A stretch of 64,000 nucleotides of DNA. Source: Smittia aterrima (taxonomy: Eukaryota > Arthropoda > Insecta > Diptera > Chironomidae). Under the pieces are notes generated by a model, which saw nothing but the letters and a program-made list of their open reading frames with translations, did not search any database and was not told the DNA's origin. Each line of letters starts with the position of its first letter. Within the stretch, counting starts at the first letter, position 1. The stretch lies in the NCBI GenBank assembly GCA_033063855.1, contig CP093830.1, forward strand, positions 6,696,854 to 6,760,853, read 5' to 3'. A program made the position numbers and the translations under genes. Of this stretch, positions 1-11,600 are shown in pieces.

Positions 1-2228
1 CGCACGATTTTGTGTTAGACGAGAACAATCAACGAGAAAAGTTAGCGGAATTTGCATAAAATTCTCTGTTTATTGTGATTCGCAAGTAGAAGGGAAAGAC
101 GAGCCTTGACGAATTTATCGATTTTATTGCGTGCTTGGTGATTAAAGTGCTGTGACGAGTCTTAAGTTAGTTTGAGCAGAAAGAAGGTAGAGTGTGATAA
201 CTTTTATTTTGTGGTTTCGCAAACTCGTTTTGACGAAATTTCCGCGCGGGAGATGAGAGGAAGAAAGAAAAAAAAAAGAAATCTTCACCAAAGACTAAAT
301 CTTGTCTTATCGTTCGGGTTTACTTTAGCGTAAATAGAATAATCGCTCCTTGCCACTCGTGTGAGAAAGAGAAGAATTCCAAATCGGCCCGCATGGGTTC
401 TTCGTGATGTAAGGCATTGAAATAGAAAATTATACATTTATAAAGATGAACAGAGTTCAGCTCCCTCAAGGACTAAGCAGCGCATGGACTGACTCACAAG
501 TTGATAGTTCAGTGCTGTGTGTGTGTGTGACAAGAATTTAAATTCTTGATTAGGGAGGCATTTCTGCTTAAGCCCCTAATGGGTGAAATCTTGTTCTTAA
601 TTAATCCCCAAGGCATTGCTTGCTTGGTTCCAAATAATTAACTTGTTTCTACGGTCTCTCCGCTCGAATCGAATCAAGTTTCAATTGGAACTCTGCTGTC
701 AACACACCACGAAATTCTTGCCAGATTCGTCGTTCAAATGAGTCTCGAGATTGACTAATTGCTTTTTCCGCCTCAATATTTGTTCCGGCTTTGACATTTG
801 TGGGAGAGATTAACCGAAAAATTCGCAGTGCCTTGCCCGAATCAGATTCTTTCGAGATTAATTTTTCCGTTGTTGTTGCTTTGGAATATTTGCATAACCA
901 GACCGTAGAGAAGTTTGGATAGTTTATCTGCCTCAGCCGCTCGCACGGCTGCCATAAACAATTTTCTCGTTCTTTTATCAAATTTTGAGAAGAGACGACA
1001 ATGTTGAACGACTTTTGCTATTCAGATACGTGATGCTTTCGTCTAATGACTCATCGTGTACATCAACGCATTTCTCTTTAAGTCTTCCCGTTGCTTTTCT
1101 TCTTCATGACTTTGGAAAAATTTTCGCTTGAATTTCATGTTTTTTTTTTGCGAGAATAAAATTTTACGCGGATGTTTGTGAAGTGATGAGTTTAAGCAGT
1201 CACGAGTAGCAGGGGTTTGTTCTTGCGTACGTTGGAAGTTGTTTAAATTAATGGGAAATCAATGAGTCTTTGATTCGAACGCTCAGCTTGTCAGTGCTCA
1301 TTTTATCATTGACAACGAATCAGCAATCAATCTCTCGTCTCGAATAAAAATCAATTCATGCTAAATATAGAAGAGCTCATTGGTTTGTTTCATCGTTGAT
1401 GCCTAAATTAATCAACGGACCTTGAGTGCTTTAACGAAACAATCGAAATGATGGCCTCACGTAAATTTGAAGCGCAACCGAATTCTTCTTCGTGTGCTCT
1501 CGGTTCACGGTTTGAAGATTGAGATGATTTCAAGTAATGCAGCGGAAATTATTTCGCGAGTGGCATTTAATCATTTGAACCGCAACAGAAATGTCTCAAA
1601 TTAGCATTTAACTGCAATTGAGATCCTCGCTTGACAGACTTTTTTTAACAGCTTCAGCCATTAACGATCCCATCCCAAATTAATTTTAATTGAAATCATG
1701 AAAAATCCAATTTATAAAACGCTGACGCGTCGTAGGGTTGAGCAAACTCAGATTCACACTGTGCGATTGCAAAGTACGAGCAGCAACTCAAGAATTCCAT
1801 CATTCGAGCACGTTTCTCAAACAAAGGAACTGCGAGAAACAGTCGAGGGAATTCCGTAAAAATAAAATTAGCATCAAAATAGCTCATTATGTCGGACCGC
1901 TCGACCGGTATCGTTCGCAAGTTGTTGCAAGCTGAATCAGATGTTGACTTTTGTGATTTCATTCTCTGACAAAAAAAGAAAACTATGAACTTGCATCAAT
2001 GATTGTTAATTCCATTATGACTGTTATTACATTGGGCGGGTTGCTCACGACGCGTCAGCTGATATCGTCCTAGCTTAGTCACGACTTTTAGTCCGAACTC
2101 CGCTATCGCATTTCATCATCAGCATGATCAACAACTGTGCAAACTTTAAAAACCGATGATTCACAGCTCAGGTGATAACAATTTGATTACAAATTCCAAC
2201 AGGAAGGAAACTCGATCATTCAGCAAAT
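1..2228. other. Upstream non-coding region
   Basis: I see no convincing coding exon here. A short plus-strand ORF starts with ATG at 446 and stops within about 31 codons, and it has no clear splice donor. The stretch most likely holds promoter and 5' leader sequence for the gene starting at 2229, or sequence belonging to a gene left of the window. A short GT run lies near 519-530. Confidence 0.4.
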
Positions 2229-4193
2229 ATGACGACACTCAAGTTGCTCGCGTTATTTACAACGTATGTTCTCGCTGTGTATGGAAGCGACGTTGAACGG
2301 AATGGTAAGAAAATAATTTCGTTAAACTCCCGCGACCTCCAGTCATGATAATTTAATTAGTATCTAGAGATTTTTTGTCTCTAAAACTTGAATTACCATT
2401 CAAACGAAATAATTCGAGTCGAGACATTAAACAAATTAATTTTCATTCATTCATTTCTCTTCTCTCGACAAATGGCAACTTCGCACGCGCTTCCATCAGC
2501 AGACAATGTCGAGTCATACATAACGAAAGAAGCAGCCAAAGAATTAAGAAATAAATTAAGCGCACGAGGAGAGCAACAGGACCATGACTACGATGATATC
2601 TTGAGAAGAATCATCATGAGCGTGCAACAGCCAAATGACAATGCAGAGCAAATCGTCTACGAGAAAAAGTATTTCGATTATCTTCCGAATGATTTAGATT
2701 CAGAAGATGTAGCTGAAGATGATTCAACTCATGAATTAGTTAAGACTCTCGACGATGACAGCGTTTATTCGAAGGAAGTGAGACGTGTTAATAGCCGAAA
2801 GTTCAAACGAGATTTGACGGAAGTGCAAGGTCGTCCGAAGCGTCAAAGTATTTATTACGTTCCTTATCCTTTAGTTCACTACAATCCTTATCCTAACGTT
2901 AACTTTTACGTTCCTCACAACTTCCCAGAAGCACTTCCTCCTCCTCAATCCCGAAAAAGAATTGAAAGCAATCAAGTTAATCCATGGACACCTCAAGCCA
3001 ACCCCGGCAAATTACACGCGCCTTACAACTTTTATCTGCCAGCCGCACTACCCGGAATAAAGTGAGTGTTCCCACGAAACCGAGAGTTAAAGATTATAAG
3101 TAATCCAACCCTTCACTCAACAACGCAATAGCAACCCGTCGCCACCTCATAATCCCAATGGAATCGACACTGAAGACAGAATTAGCCTTTTCGAAGACGA
3201 TGACTCGGACCAGCGCATTTGGTCGAGCTCCAACAATAAAAATCAAGGAGGCGGCGGCGGAGGCTTTGCCTCTGGATCATGTAAGATTAGACCAATCATT
3301 TCGCGTCGAGTATTTCTTAAATGTTTACTTCGTCAATAGCGGCTCAACGACCTAGAACAACACAAAGGCCTCGAACAACAACTGTCAGACAGAATTACGG
3401 CGATACAAACGAAGTTGGCATAGGAATGCCTGACCAAACTGTGGAACTTGAGATTGAGTACCCTCCTGACACTTTTGAACGTAAGAGAATGAATAGAAAA
3501 TTGAAATCCGTTTGATTTCGAAGCGATAATGAGATTTTCTTCACTTTCTTCATTTCCACCAGTTCCATTAACGACTCGAGCGCCTCTCAAAAGACCAACA
3601 ATTAGCAAGAACAAGAATCCGAATCGAAAAGGTAGGAAATGAGAAAAAAAAGACTTTGACGAACAATCGGCTTTGTCATATCCATTGGTTGTTGTTATTT
3701 TTAATGTCAAAATTGTCGTTTAGTTTTCAGATAAAAGTACTCGCTAACAAAAACGGGGAATGCACACTCATAACTCTCGCACAAAATGCTTTCAAAATTT
3801 CTTCAACCCAATGCATGTTCCAATTGTTAGGAAAATATTTTTTTTTGTTGTTGTTAAGCTTTTCATTTGATGTCAGAAGTAAATGTTTGATGTTTGAAAG
3901 TTCATAAAGCGAAAATTCCAAAATTTCTCTCATTCCATTCAGTTGAGTCGACGACAACTACGACAACGACGACACCAATACCGGATCGTACATCAGGCAA
4001 TCGAAAGATTAATCAAAGCGTTCCCACTTGTGTTTTGGCGATAACGAACTGTTGCTCTCGCTACGATGAGCTCGTTCGAACGCCATGCTTTGAGAAATAC
4101 AATTGCCAAGGTGCATTCTTCGGATTGAACCCATGCTCACCGGATATTAAAGCCGCTGCTTTCCGAGAGGTCGAGAAGTTCTCATTAAGATAA
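2229..4193 (+). CDS. Secreted protein with dibasic cleavage sites and a C-terminal six-cysteine domain
   Basis: Reconstructed as six exons: 2229-2304, 2500-3061, 3132-3280, 3340-3480, 3563-3631, 3943-4193 (1248 bases, 415 residues). All phases agree. The protein opens with a signal peptide (MTTLKLLALFTTYVLAVYG). An acidic region follows, then basic cleavage-type motifs KFKR at about 126-129 and RPKR at 137-140, a Tyr/Pro/Asn-rich stretch, a Gly run, and a Thr-rich linker of eight threonines. The C-terminal domain carries six cysteines (C362, C369, C370, C381, C387, C397; spacing C-x6-CC-x10-C-x5-C-x9-C), enough for three disulfides. I do not recognise the family. The layout is that of a secreted, proteolytically processed factor or matrix protein, which is inference. 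Exon 2 could start at 2500 or 2503; both keep the frame. Confidence 0.87.
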
Positions 4194-4248
4194 AGATCAA
4201 GTGTTCAACTTATAATCTTTCGTCATTTAAAGTCGCAAATTCTCAAAG

Positions 4249-4254
4249 AATAAA
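4249..4254 (+). promoter_or_regulatory. Poly(A) signal of the secreted six-cysteine gene
   Basis: AATAAA lies 56 bases after the stop codon of the gene ending at 4193, on the same strand. The position is typical for a 3' end. Confidence 0.55.
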
Positions 4255-7200
4255 GAAGATCATCAGAGCAAAGCTCTTTTTAAATTATTCGAGTTTTTTT
4301 CAGGGGAATTCCAAGAGACGACTCTTTAATTGATTGGATCTCGTCATGATGTGAGAACAATTCTCTAATTAGACGAACGACAGTAAACAACGAACGTCAA
4401 AGTTTTGATCTACAATTTAAAATTCATAACTCCAAACGATTCTTCTCTTTCATCACCAAACAATTTGCACAACGTTATCAACAGCTACTTCAGTCAACAA
4501 GTTCCACTCACATTGTCTATCGACACTCGTAAAGTTTTTATGTGCTCGAGTGCTTTATCAAAGAGGCAGATAAACTCACCAGCATCAGATGAGCGATGAC
4601 TGATTCCTCTTTTAATTTCGTGTTTACCCATACTCCGCTGTTGTTCAAAACTATTTTGTGAAACTAATTGTGTTGAGTGTTTTTTGCTGCTGCTTGACGA
4701 CGAGTCGCTTGATTGCTGCTGATCTGGATCAGAAGTTTTCTTACAGTTTCGACGAAATTTCGTGCGAAATCCTCTGAGTGGAGGGTAAGCAGGATACTAT
4801 CGACCACTAATTCGAACCCATCCTCGATTATTCTCATTATTATTGTACCAAATACCTGTTGACAAGACAAGAGAGAGATAAAGAAAAGAAATTAGAAATG
4901 TCGACTTAATTTCACAATAATAAAATCAATTAGTTGTCAATGTTGTCGCTTATTCTTTTGCTGCTGCCTCTTCGTTCACTTGCTCTCAATAACGAAATTT
5001 ATTTATAGCGATTTATAGCAAATCAATGAATGTCTTGGAAACATGTTGAGAGAGATTGAGAAATCAATTTTTCATATCGACTGCTACTGAAACAATTATA
5101 TTGAGAGGAAAATACTTAATGTAGCGACAAGATATCTTGGAACAGATCTGACAAAATGTTGAAACATGCTGGAGAAGAAGAGAAAGATTTTTTTCCGTTT
5201 CTCTTTCGTTCGCGTGAGACAATCTCGTGCTCGCCCCAGACACGTTACATAACCGAAAGTTTGTCCTTGAAGTGAAATGAAAGCAGCAAGTGATGAGAGT
5301 CTGCTGAAAAATTATTTTTCTTTTCCGTATTAGTTGTGATGAAGCGAGCAGCCCCAAAAAAATCATTTTCCTCGGCTTCTAAATTGCCGAGGAATTCATG
5401 AGCAGGAGTGAATTGCTTCTCATCTTCCACACACCAAAACCAAACCATGAAGCGTGAAGAGTCGTCTTTGCCTTCCACACACAACGATAAGAAAAGTGAA
5501 TTCCTTGTTTGACGAAGGGAAAAAGGGAAAACTCAGCGAAGAGAAAAAAAACTCTGGCTCGGCGTAAAATTATCTTTACTCGCAGCTAAGCAGCAGCGCT
5601 CGTGTCCTTTGAACTTTAATGGGAAATATCACATTGAAAATGGAATCGTGAAATTTTCGCTTTTCATTTTCCCTCCACACAATTTCCTCTCTCGCTCTCT
5701 CATTTGTGCTCCACATAGCAACATTCCATCGAATAAAAGCAACACCAGCTTTGTTTAATCTTTTTTCATCGACACGAATTTATTTTCAACTAATTACTCA
5801 CTAATCATTTTTCAAATTGATTTCCTTGAAATCCTTTCCACTGCTGCGAGATATGTCGTCGATTAAATTATCCAGCGCTGCTTGTGACTTCTTTCTAACC
5901 TCAGGCGAAAATATTCAAGATATTTCTCCCCCGTTCACTTTTTAAATTACAGAAATATCTGAGACCACGAATTCACGTCCTCGCAATAACGCTTTTGTTA
6001 CAAAAATATGTAAATTAGTGGAAGAACTTTAGGCTAAAGCCAGAAAAAATCCGAGACTCGGAGGATAAAAAAAGTGGTCCTTATCCGGCAAAGGTTCTCG
6101 ACTGAATATGTGAAATGTTATCTCGCGATTTTCTTTCCTCTCCTGAAACGAGGATGCTTTGCCGAGAAGATTTTCTGTAAAGCTCAGTCCTGAGCTTATT
6201 GGAAAGAATTTTTTTTGTGAAAAAGCTTTGTCAGAGACACAAACCAAAGATGAAGAGATTGAAATTATCGAAAGATGTCGCAGTGTGTTCAAATGACGAA
6301 TTTAATTTAATTATTTCAGAAAATCTTTTCTTTTATACTCAGAAAAATCGTCTTGAAGAGAACAAGACACGCACGTGCTTGATTAATTGAAGAAAACATT
6401 GAGCTTTACGGAATTAAAATTGAATACGCGTTGGAGGCGGTTTCAAGATTAAAAGAAATCAAAGTCGACGTTGATAATAATTGTAAACAAATGTCTGGAG
6501 CAAAATACGAAATATCTCTTGACCGCGAGGAATCTTTTTCGCGATTCGATTCGAAGAAGTTGGAACAATGAATTTTAATTAGTGAATCCCATGAAATTTC
6601 TTCTTCAAAATATTCGTGAAGCTGACCTCAAAATTGGACAAGCTAATCACTCTTATTCAAGTAAAACTCGCGTTCACATTCGAATTCTTTTTAAAACAAT
6701 TCTCTCGGTTGTTCATCTCCAACATCAAACCTTGAACAAAGCTTCACAATTTTACCTGAAACATCTAAAAATATTCAAAAGCCAACAAGTTTTTTTTATT
6801 CCTTTATTCATTCTATCGTTCTACCATTCATTGATATTTACTACAAATAATTTCATATTTACAAGTTTAACTTTTATTCTCTCGAATTTTGACTTTTTAG
6901 AAAATTCCAAATTTTTTTTATGTTAAATTTAAAATTTAAATTGATTCAGAGAAAAAAATTAATCGTAAACTAATCTTATTCCTGAATTTACAGCGTTCAC
7001 CGATTTGAGGAAGTAAAGAACAAGAAAAAAAAACGAATAAAAAAAACAATAATTGAAAGGGGGGGACTGACTTAATATAACTAAGAGCAAACTTAACAAG
7101 TGGCACAATTTTCTATCGTCGTAATGATAATTTTTGACAAATTGTCTTAGGTCTATGGTCAAACTATTTACACATTTTTTTTAGCTTTCAAAGAGATTTC

Positions 7201-8607
7201 AAGAAGACTACATGGCTTAATTGATTTTTCAAAGAGCTGCAGCCACTCATCGAGCGCGCTACACATTGCTACGCAAATAACTTCCTTAATCGACTAAATT
7301 TATTGCAATTATCAATGTTTTTCAGCTCATTTCCTCGAGGAGAGAGTTGTTGCGAGCATTTTTCTTTTTTATTTTTATTAAGAAAGTTAATCTTTAGCTT
7401 TGAACATTCATCTTAAACATCGATCAACTGTCTAAGGATTAACAATTCATTGTGTTATTCACAAGAAACGCTCGGCAAACTATCGCAATGAGGGACGACT
7501 GAATCTTAGTTTGTAAACGAAAAAAATATTAAGCAAGCAACAAGATTAAAAATAAAATCACATAGTTTATCAAAAATCGTTTCATGCTTTGCAAAAATCA
7601 AATTCTTACGTCAAATAAAAAAAAACTAAATTCATATCAGCTTTTTGAAGGTTCCCAGAGTCCCCAAAGTTATCAAAATGTTTCCTCTCAGAAATTAAAA
7701 CATTTTGCTTAGGCAAGAAAAGTTATCAAGTGATGTTTGGACTTTAATCTTCACATTTGTTTCTGAGAGATCACACTTTGGGCAGCAAACTGATGATAAA
7801 TCATAAATTACAATTTGTGTTTTCAGAAAAGAAAGTTCAAGTAACAAAAATTACGTAAATCATCGTTTCCAAGGAAAAGAAAAAATCAAATTAAAATTAA
7901 ATAAAAATGAACACTTTTCTCAAATTTCCATCGATAAAAATTATTGCAACTTTTTTTGTTTTTAAAAAACGTTTTGAAGCTTTTTCAAATTGGAATGGAT
8001 CTTCGCTCTTTTCTCTTTCTTTCCTTTCATTTAGCAGCAAAAAAATATTCTACTTTGCCTTCATCGTAAACTCTTTTCTCTTATGAAACCTGAGATCAAA
8101 CAAAAAGTAAGAAACGATCTAGTCAATGCTTAGCATTTTCTCTTCATCATCAACTCAACTTGTAAACAAATAAAAGAAAAAAAATGTTTGACACTTTATT
8201 CGAGCGAAGAAACAAAATATTTCATCATTCATTTATTCTAGGGTTTGCGCAAAAACACATTTAGCTACTTCATCGTCCAAACTCTTTCGATTAACATCGA
8301 TCGCTTTGAATCTTTGTCTGTCTCGTCCCTTGCGACATAAACAATTTCTTTCTACCTGGGATGACAATTAGCTTAATCCTAAATATTGAACTCTTTTAAA
8401 CAGCTATCTAAAAGAGAAGAATGAAAAGAAAGTCGATTAATTTTAAAAAATGAAATACAAAAGTTTTTAAAAAAATCCATTAAAATAATTTGTCGGAAGG
8501 ATCAAGAGAGAGTGAGAGTGAGAAACAGGAATTTTGTTGTGATCCGCGGTGGATGTTGGGAGGAAACAACGCAACAAAATTAATGATTAAAAGATTCCTT
8601 AAATACC
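4255..8607. other. Non-coding region between the secreted-protein gene and foxo
   Basis: No exon with a supported reading frame was found on either strand. The right part probably contains the foxo 3' UTR; minus-strand AATAAA candidates sit at 8195-8200 and 8232-8237. Several short ORFs here are low-complexity AT-rich sequence. Confidence 0.4.
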
Positions 8608-11600
8608 TTAATGAACCCAAGAGGGTGTGCTAGTCCTCGCTGGATACTGACCGTTCGAGGTGTGAGAGGCTTGTGCTGGTTGCTGCGTTGTCGCTTCGCC
8701 TCCGTTCAATTGATCAACCATTTCTTCTTGGTTATTGTTGTTTTGAAAATTGAAATCAAGCGGTCCGTAGGAGAGCTCGTGTTTTATTACCTTTGTCAAT
8801 TGAGAAGAAAGGGAGAAGGAGAAAGTTAGCAAAAAATAGAAATGATTGATTAGCATTTAATGATTAATAGCCTCACCTCTTCAACATTGCAGTCCAGGCC
8901 TCCTTGAAACGACTCCAAATTCAAACTTAAGTCGTCCAAATTTGTTTGATTGTTTAATGTCGTCTAGAAGAAGAAGACGTTCATTATCAAGCTCTTTTAA
9001 AAAAAATAATCGTCAAACAAACCTCTCTCGTATTATTCTGCAGTAAATGAATAAACTGACCCATGAGAGTTTGAGGAGTGTTATCTGAAGTGGAAAGATA
9101 TCAAAAATTAAGTTGCCATTCGTCTTCCTTCGACGCGCCCTCGTTGACTTACTTCCGATATGTGTCGTAAGGTTTTGTGTGTTGTTTAAAGGTGGACTCT
9201 TCGACGACGGCCTCTGCAGTCGATTTTGATTTACCAACATCGAGTAGTCGGGCGAGGGTTCACTGTACGATGGTGACATGCCTGTGACAGATCCCGGGGA
9301 CATGCTCTGCGAGAAAAAAGCAATAAAGTTTAAGAGACGATGTCTCGAATGAAAGTTTCCGCTTGTTCAACGAACCTCTCGTGTGTTGTTTTGAAGCAAG
9401 TGAATTGTTTGGGTCGGTTGCGTCAACCCGTACGTCGTTGCCATCGACGGATGCATCGGATATTGAGGCGGCTGGTAAGGAGGCGGCGGAGGTTGTGGGT
9501 GCTGAACTGCAGTGCTGAACCTGCTCCATCCGTAAGATCAGTTGGTCGCAATAGAAAAATTGGGAGAGAAATTTTTCGGTAAAAAATCGACTTCTTGGAG
9601 GAAAAACAATTTTAATTGCTTAAGAGCTAAATGCACAACGAGATGGTAAAGTTCTACTTGACATGCCATAGTAAAATGGAATGGATTCAAACAAGAAAGT
9701 TCTCAATTTCAAAAAGACGAATGTTCTCATGCTCTCTCTACATTTTAAGTTTTCATAAATTTTCTCTATGCAACATGCAATAAAAGTGGCGGAGAGAAAA
9801 TAAATATTGTAATAACTCAAAAGCGATAAAAGTTGTTTGTAAATTGAGAGGAATAATCTTTTAAGTTAGTCGCTGTTGAGCGTGTCATCCATAAGACGAA
9901 TGTCGATTAGTGAAATTCTTTTTATTAGTGAGAGATGGATGAATGAAGATTGATACTGACCCTTGGCTAAACAAATCACTCTGAACATTCTGCAGGTTTA
10001 ATTCTTCGGCGAGTGTTCCCGCTAAGTCTTCTAATGTCGAGTTCGGCGTGTCGTCGATAATTCCCGTGTCATCATCGCCAATGAAGTCTGCGTACTTGTT
10101 CCAGTCGTTCTCAAGAGACAGTGACGCAATCGGACTTAATCGTCCTACGGAACTTGCATTTGAACTCGCTCGTTGACGAAAATCAGGCGATAATTGGAAG
10201 TTTCCACTTCATAATCGAATCAAATAATTGAACATAAAATAAAAGAAAATGAGAAAAAAAAACTTAGGAATGATCTAAGAAATAAATTTCGTTTTTCTAA
10301 AACTTGCACAGACAAAGCTAAGATTCTAAAAGTCTACGAGTGCTTGAATTGATTAAATTTATTCTCGAATCTACTTGCGAAACAATTTGAGTTGATAGAT
10401 ACCTGTGCAGAGGACTTTCTGGAAAGAGATCCAAGCCCTCGCTGACGCTGCTTCCAGGCGACGAGTTGACATCATTTAAAACGCCAGTCACATCTAGAGA
10501 AAGAGGAAGATAAAAGAAACGCTTCAGGTATTACAAGGAAGCAAATGAAAACATCTCAATTCAATCTTACTCGTTAGCACTCCATTTCTTAGCTGCTCAA
10601 CGCGCTTCTTAACTCGCCCACGTCGCTTCTCAAATTTTGACGTTTCCATGGATGCCGCTCGTCTTCTGACAGATTTTCCAGGCTTCGCATCGGGATTTAA
10701 CATCCACCACGATGACTTGCCAGTTCCCTCGTTTTGTACTCTCATGAATCGATTGTGTAGCGACAAATTGTGACGAATGGAGTTCTGTAACGATGTCATC
10801 GAAGGAGGAAGAAGATGAATATAAAAAATCAATTTTATATTTCGTGTCATGAAAATTCATGACTTAATAATTTTTTTAAAGGAGTCATAAGACGGTTTGC
10901 TGAAGAATAATTTTTTATCGTGCCCGTTTGAAGAAGGAGAAGGCGAGGAAATATGAATAGGAATTGGTACTTGTCAAACTTGATAGCTACAACTTTTTTT
11001 TTATTTTATGCTTTTGTTCCTTCAAGAGCGCAAGAATTAATCAATGATGTGTAAATAAATTCTTTACAATGAGGACGACGAATTTTTCGATGAAAAAATA
11101 TTCCGCTGCGGGCGTCGCGAGAAAGATGAGACGATAAATGAATAATTAATGAAGTTTCAGTACATGCAGAATTAAGTCATAAAGTTTCAGGGCTGTGAGA
11201 GAGCGTCGCGCGCCGTGCGGCTGTCATAAAGCATCGAAGTTCCGTTTAGGGAGTAAGAAACTTTAAAAGTTTCTCCTCACAACGTCAGATTCTTTATGAT
11301 AACGAAAATATGTAAAGGAGACTGCCGTTCGTGGGGGGAGAATACGGCGCCGTTGAACGTCGTGAGCAGAGAAAACTTTTCTTCCCTTTCGATAGAAACT
11401 TAAGTCGTCAAACTAAATTAACTGTATTTACTGCCCCGTTTCGGCTGAATTTTTCATTTTCGTTAATTTCGACAAACGCATGTTGCTGGAAGAAAAGAAA
11501 AGTTTTCGGCTGTTGACGACTTTAGTTTCGTCGCTGTGTGGATTCATAATCAGATAAAGTGAAGGCTCCGGATCGACAGGATTATTCAACAGCAAAGAGA

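Noticed and set aside
446..541. Short ORF MNRVQLPQGLSSAW... as a first coding exon
   Set aside because: Only about 31 codons, ends in a GT repeat, has no good donor, and the downstream gene has its own signal-peptide start.
9260..9529. Minus-strand [14 protein letters not shown]... as the foxo reading frame
   Set aside because: Another frame over the same exon gives Pro/Gln-rich FOXO sequence in phase with its neighbours; this ORF also runs through an intron.
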